Below, one piece after another: positions 24,768 through 36,949 of a stretch of DNA of 64,000 nt (position 1 is its first letter; each line of letters starts with the position of its first letter). Location: the NCBI GenBank assembly GCA_035236585.1, contig CP141128.1:36810684-36874683 (forward strand), written 5' to 3'. A program made the position numbers and the translations under genes. The stretch is from Warburgia ugandensis (lineage: Eukaryota; Streptophyta; Magnoliopsida; Canellales; Canellaceae). Below the pieces are notes generated by a model that worked only from the letters and a program-made list of their open reading frames with translations, was not told the origin of the DNA and searched no databases.

Positions 24768-26744
24768 TAAGGATAAGGATTGCCAATGCTAAGCTTGTCT
24801 TTCTTATGATTCATATGAGGAAGAAAGCTTTGAGGAGAGTAGGAGAAATAAGACTTCTAGTTGAAAGAAAGGCATGAAGGAAGCTAGCAACCCCTTGATC
24901 TTTTTGGTGAGCTGAGGGCTAATAGGTCAAATGTCGAGGGTCTTCTTTGGTGATGCTCTTTGGATTGTGGTTTGCTTGAATTGGATTGGCTCTTAGCTCA
25001 TTTGATTAGGCTCGGATTTAAGAGGGTTTCTTAGTAGCATCCAAAATAAAGGTGTTCTGCAAAGAAGTGTCCCATGAAGGATTGTTTTACTTTATTCTGC
25101 CCATCCCCAATAGATAAAGCAGCTATACCAAACATACCCTATCTTGGTTGCAATATCCATCCTTCCTTGTGTCTACTGTTTGTGAGCTTCTTGTGAACTA
25201 GGATTAGAAAAGAGTATTTAATCTAATGAAACTTGAGGACTTCTACTTGCCAGCTTTCAAGCCGACCTTCCTCACACTCCCCTCTTCATTCATTGGTAAG
25301 GAGGAATCCATAGTGGGCTCCATTGTTATGCATTGCATTCAATAACCATTCCTTGTATGGCTTCTCTTTTGCCTTAGGTTGAATGAGGGAGATCAATCAA
25401 ACAAATCAAATTAGTAGGCCATGAATGAAGCCATGAAGCTAAGCCAATAGAGCTTTCAAAGTTATCCATCAAAGCCACATAAGCCAAGCTACATGGATGG
25501 ATGGGATTGGAGCAGAATCCAAAGAATTATGCTTAAGATTTATGGAGATATTTTGAAGATAATTGAGGAAAATTCACTAGGATAATGTAGCATGTGGACC
25601 AATAGAAGAGACCCTTCTATTTTTTATGTTTTTCCCACTTTGTTCTCACTTTCCACCTCACCACTAAGATGTAATACAAATTTCACTTTCCATTCAAGAG
25701 TCCCACCTATCTAAGACTCTATTACCTTTCCAAACTTTTATTCCACCCATCCAACAAAACCCTATTTCTTAGGAAACTACCTAGCCAATCACTTTTTCCC
25801 ACCTAACCTCTCTTTCCTATCACTTTCTTTCCTCCCATCTTCTTATCTCTTTCCTACGTCATCCCAACCAAACTACTTTCTATATTTCAAGGGCCATAAT
25901 GATTTTTGAATGGGGGAGATGCCTCTTCCTAAAAAATGGCATCTCCCCACCTTAAGACAACTAAAAAGGCAGTCCTTCTTTCCTCTTTGATAAAAACCTT
26001 AGGCAGCATCAGAACTTCATCCTAGCCATCCAATTCTCTTTTTCTTTCATCCCCACCATACCTTAACCATAGGACACCTTTGAAAACTAAGGCAAAAAGC
26101 TATAAAACAAGATAGGAAGAGAATAATAGGGTATCTTTTGAAATACAAAAAACGTCTCATCCACCTTGGGGAAGACATCCTTTTCCTTATAACTTTTTCC
26201 TTACCTCTTTGCCTCTTGGCATAAAAAAACTATCTCCTTGGTTGCTCCTCTTCTTCTTCCTAGAGTATCGTGCCTCATGCATAGTTTGGAAGTCTTTGGT
26301 TTTTAGCATATCTTAAGGTTGGCTTTTCTCCTCTTTTATATGTTAGTGCCATTTCTTCTTACCATATTTCTTAGTTTCCATTACTTTTGTGCCTATTTTC
26401 AACCTTAAATACTTTGCTTCAAAGATCACCATCTCCAGTCATGAGAATTAAGAGAGGGTGAGCTTCAGATTTAGGAATTAAGGTATCTTCAATCCTTCCG
26501 TATTCTGCTTGTTCTAGATTTCTTTCACCATTTATCTTTTGGCCTTTTTCTTGAAGTACATATGCTGCTTGGTGATTTGATTGTAAGTTGATCTAATTCT
26601 TGAATCATTAGCATGGTGTTCTTTTTTGTATAAACTTTGTTATCAACAAAGTCCATCTTGAGAGAAGTTTCTAGTGATGAGTATTTGTTTTACTTTGGCC
26701 TTAAGTTTTGTTTTCCCATGATTCATGATTAACTATACATGCAC

Positions 26745-26780
<36 letters not shown>

Positions 26781-26826
26781 CATGCACTGTTACTTTATAG
26801 TTTCCATCCATGCCATCATAGATTAA
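24768..26826 (+). mobile_element. LTR-C-related insert in copy A
   Basis: Copy B has only about 255 unrelated bases here. The portion from 25480 matches 3779-4900 (AAGCTACATGG, the GTGGACCAAT box, a pyrimidine-rich leader, and a stretch near 26590 resembling 4870). Borders are approximate and no target duplication was identified. The site equivalent to 3778/3779 is uninterrupted at about 25475-25490, serving as an empty site for the L1 insertion there. No coding recognised. Confidence 0.55.
26747..26778. repeat. (AT)n microsatellite
   Basis: Uninterrupted AT dinucleotide run of about 32 bases near the right edge of the LTR-C-related insert. Confidence 0.95.
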
Positions 26827-26938
26827 TACCATTCTAGTTGTATTCAAGATCAGTCATCATTGTATGTTCCAACGGATACAACGTGGACTTGTGCACTGGC
26901 ACCCATGAGTGGTTTATCAACTATACCCAGAGTGGTCC
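26827..26938 (-). repeat. Copy A, segment 3
   Basis: Aligns with 40865-40970 (GCAC.GGCACCCATGAGTGG against GCACCAGCCACCATGGGTGG). Ends in GGTCC, the left target duplication of the L2 solo LTR. Confidence 0.7.
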
Positions 26939-27809
26939 TGTAATGACTCCAATTTTGTAATATTGAAATCCCAAGTTTAGCAATGAAAAGTTCAGTTTTT
27001 AAAGAAAAGGGCATTTTGGTCATTTCACTAGTTGCCTTGACTAAACCGAAGAATTTGGTCCTAAAAGTGGTTCCATTAGATGCGTCTCAGAAAAAGGAAT
27101 CCAACAAGACCAAAATCACCCAAAACGGAGTTAAAATGAGCAAGATATGGCCCTTTGAAGTTCAGGGGCAAAACTGTAAATTTTACAAAAACGACTTAAC
27201 CTGAAAAACACAGGTGCCCGTTTTGATACGGGCACCCCGTAGTCTTCAAGCTCCTAGAGGCTTCTGGAACAGTAGTGTTTCAAGGAGAAACCACCGCCAT
27301 TCTGGAGGTTTCTCCACCGCCATTCAAAGGCGGTTAGAACCCCTCCAGAACCCTCTTTAAAAGCTCTATAAATAGAGCTCTTGGGTGCCTCTAATGGAAG
27401 CCCAAAACCTTGGAGAAAACCCATCGCGGAGTAGTGACCAAGAGGGGAAAACATGGAGAGAAAACCACCCACGAAGCAGGTATGCTCAAAAACTCCCCAA
27501 ACCCATCTCACCCATAGTCTTAGGCTCAATTCCCCTAAGTTTTTGCATGAAAAACCATGCAAAACGGAGCCTGGGAGCGCCACCAAGGACCCTGGGACGT
27601 CCCCAGGGCCGCACTGGTTCGACAGGGTTGAACCAGGGTGACCTAAGGACGACCCTGGTCTCTAACGGGCGGGACGATCCAATAGGAACGTCCCACGTCG
27701 ACGCAGGTCGACGTCCGTTTGAAAAACTAAACGGGCGCATCCGAGGACGCGCCCACTAAAGGGACAGACGGGCGAAGACGCCGCACGCGTCTGCAGACGG
27801 GCCCGCTAA

Positions 27810-27928
27810 GGCACGCGCCGCAGATGCACAGTGCACTAGCGCACGTCGACTTCTTTGTTACTTAAGGAAGCAGGGCGCACGTCGCAGACGCGCAGCGCCC
27901 TAGCATTCCGTTTTCTTTGTCTTTAAGA
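27810..27928 (+). repeat. Approximate 66-bp tandem duplication in L2 core
   Basis: Two units share GCAC..CGCAGA.GC.CAG.GC.CTAGC followed by TTTGT and CTTAAG-like ends, diverged by roughly 25%. Confidence 0.55.
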
Positions 27929-29058
27929 CTCTATGTACATACAATACTAAAACGCTTATAACTTGAGATCTAGAGCTCCGATTGAGGCGCCGCAAAAGGC
28001 ATTGTGTCTGTATCGACGACACGAACACACCCAAATCATAAAATCCCTGATCAAGGCCCAATAAAAGGAGGGCACGACCCTTAGAATAGGATGGTGGCGC
28101 GTGGCCACTAGAACTTTAGAAAACTGAGGATACCAAGGCCCAATGAGGACCTTAGGACACCCATAGGCATAGGGATGGACCCCTAATTCCTAAGTAATAA
28201 GATCTAACTACTCTAAACCCATCAAAGATAGGTTAAACTAACCTTGAGTCCCCAAACCATGTTCAGGAGCGTACGAGGACAAAAGGGTTAATGCGACCTA
28301 GTCAGGTAGGTGCTCTATCACTATTAGATTCTTTTAAAAGAACTATTGATATTTGAGAACATATGTTTTAGATATATGACTTGATTTGCATGTGATTTGC
28401 ATGAATTAATTCAGCATGCATGTTAAATGCTTTGTACATAGCCATGTTTTGAAATGACTGCATATACATTATGCACATATATGTGTTGCAAACAAGTGCA
28501 TGCATTGCATGATTTAAGTACTTGCAAAGATTGCATGTCCTTGAAGGTTGCCAAAAGATGCTGGAGTGCCGAGGGCCAGGCAGTTGTGAGGGACCCAAAA
28601 GAGGACAAGTTTTAACAAAAGGTTTTGACTTAACTTATGTGATTTGGGCAAGTAAGCCCGTGGGTGCTATGCTGAGGGGTCTGGGTTGGCCACCCGGCCT
28701 CTACCACTAATAGGTGGATGGGTACCACACCCAAAAAGAGGCAAGTCCCTACGTCAACTGCATGTGGTACAGGGGGCTACCACTGGTGTCATGGCACTGG
28801 GTCGACGTGTCATAGGCCCCGTGGAGGCTATGACCAAGTGTCCTCAGGTACCCGGGGACCACATGGCGAGGAGGTCGTGGGCATAGTGGACCCTATGGTT
28901 TGATGTGCATTTCATATAGCATGATATGAGGTTGGTCGACCATACCATACTAGAGATCCATGAGTTGGACTCCATGAGGCATCTATTGCATATCATGATG
29001 TCATCATATATATGATACTTTCACTTTTGGAATTATGTGATCTTTTAAGTCATGAGTA

Positions 29059-29192
29059 TTTCAGTTGATTATGGATTCTTATACTGATATTGAACTCGAG
29101 TATTCAAACATACGCATATTTTGAATTTCAGTTGATTATGGGTTCTTATACTGATATTGAACTCGAGTATTCAAACATACGCATATTTTGAA
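29059..29192 (+). repeat. 67-bp tandem duplication, two near-identical copies
   Basis: Units at 29059-29125 and 29126-29192 each start TTTCAGTTGATTATGG and end CATACGCATATTTTGAA. I see a single A/G difference, so the duplication is much younger than the LTR around it. Confidence 0.95.
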
Positions 29193-29620
29193 TGAGCATA
29201 TGATTTTAAAACATCTCATGCATTTATAAAACTAGTAGTGATAGGCTCCTACTGAGTATATTATATACTCACCCAATCCTCAACATTTTTCAGATACAAA
29301 GTAAATACTTAAGGGCAAGGAACGTTTGTACTAGAAGACACAGACTAAGTACAAGTAAGTAAACCCCTATCTTATCTTTCAATGTTACTTGATTGTAGTT
29401 ACTCTCTAATAGCTGGGGCTGTGACTAACACTTTCTTGGGAACAATATTGATTTAAAACTTTGCCATGGCTAAATTATTGGAGAATGTGTTTTCACACTC
29501 GAGATTTTTATGAAAGGTTGTTTTCCAAATGAAAAAGATTTTTATGCATTTCATGTTTGTAAAACAAGAGATCTCGCCTTTTTATCAACATTGCATCATA
29601 TAAAAACTCGGGTCGTGACA

Positions 29621-30942
29621 GGTCCCCATGAAAACCACCCTTCACAAAGCTCTTCTTGAGCTAGTATCTAACATCATATCAAAGGGTAGAGTCCAACTAC
29701 TCCTAGCATAGGGTCTCAAGACTTATAACTGCATGTGGAGAGCTTGCCTCAGGGGCTCAACCTACTCAACCTTTTCATCAAGCAATCCCCGAAAACATTG
29801 ATCAAATAGCTTACTTAGAAAGTATAGTTTCAACCACCAAATGTCATCACATGATGATAAAACCACTTTTCAAGATGTATGAGAAATCGTTCAAATCCAT
29901 TCATTACTAAGGAATGAGAACCTTTCAAATCCATAGCATCAACTAGCTATAAAACATTGTTTCCATGAGTTTTTAAGTAATGCATTCACATTCATTTGAT
30001 AATACAGTGATGTTCAAAATCATGCATCCAATATCCATTTAAAAAACAATAAGTATTTCAAATATCCTACTTTGTTCATGGCTCATGGCCATTTTCTCTC
30101 TCATGATAATGCACTTTCTCATGTTTCGTGTAAATCAACAATGTATCCAAATCCAATGGTCATATAAGATGGTACTTATGATGAACCATAAAAATACACA
30201 TATAAGCAAGTGAACTTTAATCAAGGATAAAGTCTTTGTCAATAACAATAACATGTTAATATCTATCATGTTTGTTCATGGCATTAAGTGATCCTCTCTA
30301 AACATGAATGTGAAGTATTTCATATGAATATGAATATATATATGAATTCATGCATATCAGTAGCTAAAGCATTCAACAAATAGTAGTAAAACTGAGTTAA
30401 AGTAAACCTAGCTAATGGTAAACTGATAAGGCATTATTTTTTTATTTCTTTGTTATGAAAACCTCGGGTTTCTTTCCGTAAACTTTCAGCCTTAGGTACA
30501 GGTATGACAACTTCTAGTAAGTTGCTTAAGTCTTCCTATAAAATTATGCTTACACATATTTATGTATATTAGTAGTAAGTGCAAGGTTCAAACCATGATT
30601 AAAATTTACAATATCCACTAGGTATAGGTGTATGTTCCAATTAAGGTGAGCAATCCTAGTACTCTTTTGTCCTAATGTTATAACTAGGTCAAGCCTAGTG
30701 TTGCAAGTTAATGTCATATATGTAGCTAGTCTAAGGCATAATTCACGCTCTCTTATTTAGGTCCTACAACTTTCCTTCCATTTTTTTTCTTCATAAAACT
30801 AAACATTCTTCTTCATTGGCTATATTTTTCTTTTTCTTTTTAACTTGACTTTATATATAGTTTTTATTTCAACTTTTCTTCTTTTTAACCTTTTTTATGT
30901 TCATATCTTGAATTTTATTGCTCATACCTTTTATCAAGATAA
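29621..30942 (-). repeat. Copy A, segment 4
   Basis: Aligns with 40966-42410 at about 80% by eye, with a 190-base deletion relative to copy B near 29820. Shared phrases include GGTCCCCAT.AAAACCACCC and ATGTAGCTAGTCTAAG. Ends at TCAAGATAA, the left flank of the LINE. Confidence 0.7.
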
Positions 30943-31374
30943 CTATGCCAATGATGGTCCCAAGCCTAAATGAAAAAGGAGGAGGATCTTGCATCAAGAG
31001 CCAGTTGACAAGGAAGAAATTGAAGATGATTTGAATTATTATTTTTTCCTACTTGCAAAGGAATGTGCATATGTATATTAGTTTGTAAGTAAGAAGAGAA
31101 GATAATAAAAAATCATATCCAACTTCCTTAAAGTATGGCAACCCTAACATGACATGAATCGAAAATTGACATTCTCTCAAGCTAGGGCGTCCTTGATAAG
31201 TGACGCGCTACATCAGATCTCAAGTGTAGTGTAAAATGGGCAAGGGTTGCTAAAGCATCCCTTCAAAAGTGACGTGCTACAACAGAACCTAGGTGCAGTG
31301 AAAAGTGGGCATGGTGTCATGCCATGAAGGTTGAGAAGTGCATGGGTAAATAGGCTATTTTAGGAGCATAAGAT

Positions 31375-32090
31375 TTTTATTGCCACATGAAATGTAGGGA
31401 CATTAATAGGTAAGAGTCAGGAGTTAGTAGATACAATGAAACATAAGAGATTCAACATCACTTGTATCTAAGAAATCAAGTGAAAAGGGGCTAAAACTAA
31501 AGAAATCGGTGAGTATAAACTCTGGTACATTGGAAAGAACAATGATAGAAATGGCATAAGAATAATAGTGGGCATTAAAAGAATCGGTGATAGAATTATA
31601 ATAATAAAACTTGTTTTAGGAGAGCAGATCATATATGTTATAAGTGCATATGCACCATAAGTAGGGTTAGAAGATATAATCAAGAGACAATTTCGGGTAG
31701 ATATGGAGGGAGTCATGCAAGAAATTCTCAACATTGAGGAGATAGTTATAAAAGCAAACTTAAATGGCCATGTAGGAAAAGATAAGGAAGGCTACGATAG
31801 GATACATGGAAGGTATGGTATAGGAGAATGAAATGAGATGGGGGAAACTATCCTTGATTTTGATTTGGCATATAGCTTGGCCATTGCAAATACATTCTTT
31901 AAGAAAAGGGATGAACACTTAATAACCTTTAAAAGTGGACTCCATAAAAGCCAAATAGACTTTTTTCTACTTAGGAATACTGAAAGATAAATGTGTAAGG
32001 ATTGTAAGGTGATACCTGGTAAGAGTTTAACCTCACAACATAGGTTAATGGTTATAGATATCTATATTAAAAGATGGAACAAAGGAAATT
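31375..32090 (+). pseudogene. RTE LINE endonuclease (APE-type) remnant
   Basis: Translation across stops gives KSQELVDTMKHKRFNITCI, then EYKLWYIGK, VISAYAP (about 31640), LNGHVGKDKEGYDRIHGRYG (about 31765) and KSQIDFFLLR (about 31955). These are the AP-endonuclease motifs of plant RTE ORFs. The metal-site segment that usually reads GDLNGHVG is ANLNGHVG, so its Asp is lost. In-frame stops fall after ITCI and in several later places. Confidence 0.88.
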
Positions 32091-32859
32091 AAATTAATAG
32101 GTATCTAATGAAGTGGTTGAACTTAAAAGGGCAGAAAATAACTCATTACAAATAAGTTGGTGGTAGAAGGAAGTTGGAACTATGAAACAAAAGTAAACAC
32201 CATGTGAACTAATAAAGTTGATTCCATTAAGAAAGTGGCAAAAGATGTCTTAGGAGTATCCAAAGGTAAAAGACAATTAGTAAAGGAAATGTGGTGGTGG
32301 AGTGAAATAGTGCAAAAAGTTATTAAAGAAAAATGGGTGTATTTTAAAGCATGACAGAAGATTAGAAATAATGAAAACTATAAATAGTATAAGAATGCTA
32401 AAAAGGTTGCTAAGAAAATAGTAAGTGAGGCTAAACTTAAGGCATATGATGACCTCTATAGTAGACTAGGATCAAGAGAAGGTGAGTAAGATGTGTTTGA
32501 ACTTGCAAAAATAAGAGAATAGAAGGGTAAGGACGTAGACCATGTTAAGTGCATTAGAAGTAATGATCAAAGGGTACTAGTCAAAAATGATGAGATTAAA
32601 CAAAGGTGGGAAACTTACTTTCAAAAATTGTTAAATGATAATGGTTCTAAGAATATAAAGATTGACAATATTATAAACCTAAATAACATTGGACATTATA
32701 GATATGAAAGTAGGATTAGAATACCTGAAGTGAAAGAGGCCTTGAAAAAGGTGGAATCAAGAAAAGGCCATGGGGCCTGATAGTATACCAATAGAGGTTT
32801 GGAAGCATAAGGGAGATACTAGAGTAGTTTGGTTGACCAAACAAGATTATAAAATCAAA

Positions 32860-33590
32860 GAAAATGCTGAATAAATAGAGGAAAAGCTCTATTGTACTAA
32901 TTTATAAGAATAAAGGAGACATATAGAGTTGCACTAATCATTGGAGGATCAAACTTATGAGCCACACTATGAAATTTTTTGAAAGAGTGATTGAGAAGAG
33001 GCTATAGCATGAGACAAGTGTATCAGAGAACCATTTTGGTTTCATGCCTGGGAGGTCTAACATGGAAGCTATTTTCTTATTAAGAAAATTGATGGATAAA
33101 TAAAGGAAGAGGAGGAAAGACCTTCACATGGTCTTTATTGACTTAGAGAAAGCTTATGATAGACTCCTTAAATACTTAATATGTAAGGTGTTGGGTGAGA
33201 AAGGGGTTTTGCAGGGGTATATAGACATAATTAAAGATATGTATGAGGGAGCTATAACAAATGTTCAGACCACTAGTGGTGAGACCCATAATTTTCTGTT
33301 ATTGTAGGATTACACCAAGGATGGGTATTGAGCCCATAACTTTCCACATTCATTATGGATAAGTTAACAAAACATTTGCATAAGGAGATTCCATGGTGCG
33401 TAATATTTTTAGAAGATATAGTCTTAATTGATGAGATAACGGAAGGCATAAACACAAAGCTTGAGTTATGGAGAGAAGCTTTAGAATCTAAAGGATTTAA
33501 AGTCAGCCGAACTAAGACAGAATATATGGAATGCAATTTTAGCAAGGAAAGGAGTAGGAGTGGAACATTAGTTAAGATTGATAACTAAGA
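32860..33590 (+). pseudogene. RTE LINE reverse transcriptase remnant
   Basis: RT motifs in order: YKNKGDI (about 32905), WRIKLMSHTMKFFERVIEKR (about 32943), ENHFGFMPGRSN (about 33030), HMVFIDLEKAYDR (about 33127), then the frame at 33355-33588 with IPWCVIFLEDIVLIDE. The catalytic box, normally F-A-D-D, reads FLED (33406-33417), so one catalytic Asp is replaced by Glu. A frameshift lies between about 33300 and 33355. Confidence 0.9.
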
Positions 33591-33599
33591 AGTCCTCGT

Positions 33600-34187
33600 A
33601 AAAGACCACTTTTGATATTTAGGATCAATGATTCATGAGAGGAGAGATTGAGAGAGAGGTTACCCATAGAATCTAAGGGATTGGAACAAATGGAGATGTG
33701 CATCTAGAGTTTTGTGTGATTGTTAGATGCCACTCAAACTAAAAGGAAAATTCTATAGGATGGCCATAAGGCCGGCCATGCTCTATTGATTCGAGTATTG
33801 GGTAGTTAAGGAATATCATATTCATAGGATGAGCATCATGGAAATGAGGATGTTGATATGGATGAGTTGCAAGACAAGAAAGAATAAAATTAGGAATTAA
33901 AACATTATAGGAAACTTAGGGCTATCACAAGTAGGTAACAAGATAAGTGAGATTAGACTTAGTTGGCTTGGACATGTCCAAAGGAGACCAAAAATGGCAC
34001 CAGCTAGAAAGAGTGAGGCAATGCAAGTAGAAGGTTCTATAAGGGCAAGGGGAAGGCCCAAAAGAAGATAGATTGAAATGGTGAGAAAATATTATAAAAT
34101 TTTAGAACTAAATGAAGCCATGGTACTTAATAAGGGGAAATTGAGGAACAATATTGATGTGGCCAACCCCTAATTGGGATAAGATCT
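33600..34187 (+). pseudogene. RTE LINE C-terminal region remnant
   Basis: Readable pieces include KLKGKFYRMAIRPAMLY (about 33738), MSIMEMRMLIWMSCKTR (about 33830), EIRLSWLGHVQRRPK (about 33950) and RPKRR (about 34057). These belong to the conserved C-terminal segment of plant RTE ORFs, with stops in between. The extreme 3' end reads CCAACCCCTAATTGGGA, the usual RTE 3' terminus before the trinucleotide tail. Confidence 0.85.
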
Positions 34188-34208
34188 TGCTGATGATGAT
34201 GATGATGA

Positions 34209-35222
34209 CTTTTTCTCAAGATAATCTTCAATCATCTCTACATATTTCCAAAATAATTAGATAATGGATTATTATAGGGTTAAATGTGGGTAATGGTTGC
34301 TTGGGTAACAAAGGAAAGTCCTAATATAAGGGCTCAAGGGGCTAACAACCAAAAAATAACATAGGAAAGGCTAAAGGATCTGGGTTTGCCAAAGATAGCC
34401 TCTATCATTTCCTAAGTTTCATATGACTTAAAGATAACTATAAATTTAAGAGATATACAGTATAGTCTTTTGTTATTTTTCAATAATTAACCAAAGCAAG
34501 AATAATGGGATCAACTAGGAAATTATGTTCACTAAAGAAAAGTTTAGAATTTACGTATAACCCTCAAAGGGAAGAATGGTTGTAAAGCTCAATGGGGTTA
34601 TAAGTCTTCACTTATCTTCTTCAGGATCTATGAGGTATATTTACTCTTCAACTTAACTATATATATTTTCATGAAAAACTTTAGAAAAATGGCAAACTAA
34701 TGAACTAATTGTATGTAGATCTATTAATAAGCTAAAGTCCAAAGGATAACACTAAATTGTCAAAAAAAAAAAAAAACTAAATTCTCATCCTTATAGAGGA
34801 ACTTACCACAAAAGCCTCATAAATTCAAAACAAAAAATTGATGATTTTTTCTAAAAAATTATTATTATTATTATTATTTTTTAAATTTTGACTCAAAAAC
34901 TACTAAAAAGACTAATAAAAATCTACTTTTGAACACATCAACTTTGAAAATACCTTATCGTCATACTTAAGTTAAACATTGCCCTCAATGTTTACAATTT
35001 AAAATCATGGACAAAGAAAATAATAAGCTTGCCAAATAAGGTATGAAGAATTTCACCTTACACTCCAGTGATGTGGCCTAAACTTGTTGATATGAATAAG
35101 TGAATACAAAATAATATGCAATGCATGCTAATGCAAAAGCAAGACCTAATTTTGCACTAATGTACAACAAACTTTTTGTGGACTTAATCTCAATGGACAA
35201 GATTTTTTAGAGGAATTTTCTC
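34209..35222 (-). other. Probable Athila 3' untranslated remnant
   Basis: No gene recognised. On the minus strand, downstream of integrase, TTGAGGGCAATGTTTAACTT (about 34980) resembles the purine-rich phrase that follows pol in many Athila elements. Contains a short TTA run at 34858-34878 and poly-A at 34764-34777. Confidence 0.45.
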
Positions 35223-36340
35223 CTACTCTATAGGGTTCTTAAGTTCTAAGAAAGGTTCTAATCTTTGACCATTAACTTTTGATACTACCCCATCTTTGTC
35301 AATCTCAATTGCCCCATGTGGACAAATAGTGCATACAATGAAATGGAAAGTCCAATGAGATCTCAACAATACTGGAAATAGATGCAATTCAGATTTGTGT
35401 AGAAGGACCTTTTGACATTTTGTAAATGATTTTCTCAAGATATGTCTATCATGAACTTTTTCCATCTAATCCTTATATTGCTTAGCTGAATTGTAAGCAT
35501 CTCTCTTGATTTCCTCGAACTCTTGAAGTTGGAATTTCCTGTGGTCACCTGCCTTAATGTAGTCACAGTTTAGTTGTTTTCGTGCCCAGTAAGCTTTGTG
35601 CTTTAACTCACTGGCAGATGATAGGCCTTTCCATAAGCTAGTATCTAGGGTGATATCCCAATGGGAGTCTTAAAAGCAATATGGTAAGCTAGAGTGCATC
35701 ACTGAATATAAAAGACCAATCATTTCTATTAGGATTTACTATTTTCTCAAGAATATGCTTGATTTACCTATTAGACACCTCTACTTGGCCACTAGTTTGT
35801 CGATAATAGGGCATTGTAACTCTGTGTGTGACACCATATTTCTCATTAATCCTTCAAAGGCCTAGTCCTAGAAGTGTTTTCCACCATCACAAAGAATAGT
35901 TCATGGAATACCCAAACATGCAAACATATTATCAGTGAAAAATTGGACCACTACTTTGTGGTCATTTGTTTTGCATGGTATAACCTCTACCCACTTAGAC
36001 ACATATTCTACTCCCACAAGAATGTATAAATATCCAATTAAATAAGGGAATGAGACCATGAACTATATACCCCAAACATAAAAAGTTCCACTATTAATAT
36101 GGGGTTCAAGGGCATTATGTTTTGTTGTCCCATACTTCCTAATTTTTAGCATTGGTCACATACTATACACTAAGCCTAAGAATCCCCAAAAGTTGTTGAC
36201 AATTAAAATCCTCACTGTAAAATTTTTATAGTGGTCTTTCTTGCACTGAAGTGACCTCCACAAGCATCGTCTAGACAATACCTAAATAGGTAAGGATCGT
36301 CCCAAGAAAAATGATTTACTTTGGATATAAACTTAAAATT
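35223..36340 (-). pseudogene. Athila integrase remnant
   Basis: Starts with VNHFSWDDPYLFRYC (about 36320) and ends with KVHDRHILRKSFTKCQKVLL and KVNGQRLEPFLELKNP (35465-35230), the C-terminal DNA-binding part. The catalytic core between is broken by many stops and frameshifts; I could not confirm the three acidic residues. Confidence 0.82.
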
Positions 36341-36343
36341 ATC

Positions 36344-36800
36344 TTATTTTGACCAGTGATTAGGCATTTGACCTATAACAAGATAATTGACAATATCAAC
36401 ATGTAGAGGTTGTTGGGAAATTGGCAGAAGTGGTTCATTAGGAAAATATTCTATTATAGGCATCGAGTCACTAGCAGACTCTAAAATCAACTTGGACATA
36501 TAGTTTGCTACCAAAATTTTGAATCCTTTCCTATCCTGATTCTCTATATGAAATTCATGTAGCAATATAATACATTAGATTAGTCTCGGTTTGGCATCCT
36601 TCTTAGAAAGAAGGTACTTCAATATTGCATGGTCTAAATAGATGATGACTTCCTACCTAATAAGTTTCAAATTTGTCCAAGGCAAATACAACAACCAACA
36701 ACTATTTCTGTGTAGTTGAATAATTGAATTGGGCATCATTAAGGGTCTTATTAGCATAATATATCACATTGGCGAGTTTATAAATACGATGACCCAACAT
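36344..36800 (-). pseudogene. Athila RNase H and connection to integrase
   Basis: Degraded RNase H frames at 36800-36570 lead to LLHEFHIENQDRKGFKILVA and the linker HVDIVNYLVIGQMPNHWSK (36400-36344), an Athila hallmark between RNase H and the integrase zinc region. Confidence 0.8.
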
Positions 36801-36949
36801 AATACTGATCACATAGTTTGAAGCATCATACATTATCTCAAATGGTGAACTTTAATTCAATAGTTGAATGATAGGCGCAGAAGTGAGTTCAACCTTTAGG
36901 AGTTCAAATGCTTTCATATACTTCTCATCAAAGTCAAAATTGGCCTCCT

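Larger units (their letters stand above)
26939..29620 (+). mobile_element. L2-family solo LTR, 2682 bp
   Basis: Starts TGTAATGACTCCAATTTTGT and ends ...ACTCGGGTCGTGACA. Perfect 5-bp target duplication GGTCC at 26934-26938 and 29621-29625. Copy B has the uninterrupted site at 40960-40975 (AATGGTCCCCATTAAAACC). Much of its right half is the reverse complement of 43860-44780, which belongs to a full L2 element. It has a CpG-rich core (27580-27910), an approximate 66-bp duplication within it and a near-perfect 67-bp duplication at 29059. ORFs at 27254-27759 are overlapping frames of the GC-rich core with no recognisable domains. Confidence 0.93.
30943..34208 (+). mobile_element. RTE-type LINE (non-LTR retrotransposon), degenerate
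   Basis: A 3.27 kb element with endonuclease, reverse transcriptase and C-terminal regions in order, ending in a GAT trinucleotide tail (34188-34208), as in plant RTE elements. TCAAGATAA occurs at both flanks (30934-30942 and 34216-34224), a probable target duplication. The 5' untranslated part (about 30950-31370) has paired phrases GTGACGCGCTACA and GTGACGTGCTACA, typical of the family leader. Several stops and frameshifts interrupt all domains, so it is not mobile. Confidence 0.9.

Noticed and set aside
27254-27759. Overlapping ORFs up to 124 residues on both strands
   Set aside because: They sit in the CpG-rich core of the L2 solo LTR, overlap each other in different frames and have no recognisable motif.
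34188-34208. Independent GAT microsatellite
   Set aside because: It is the 3' tail of the RTE LINE, directly after its conserved terminus.
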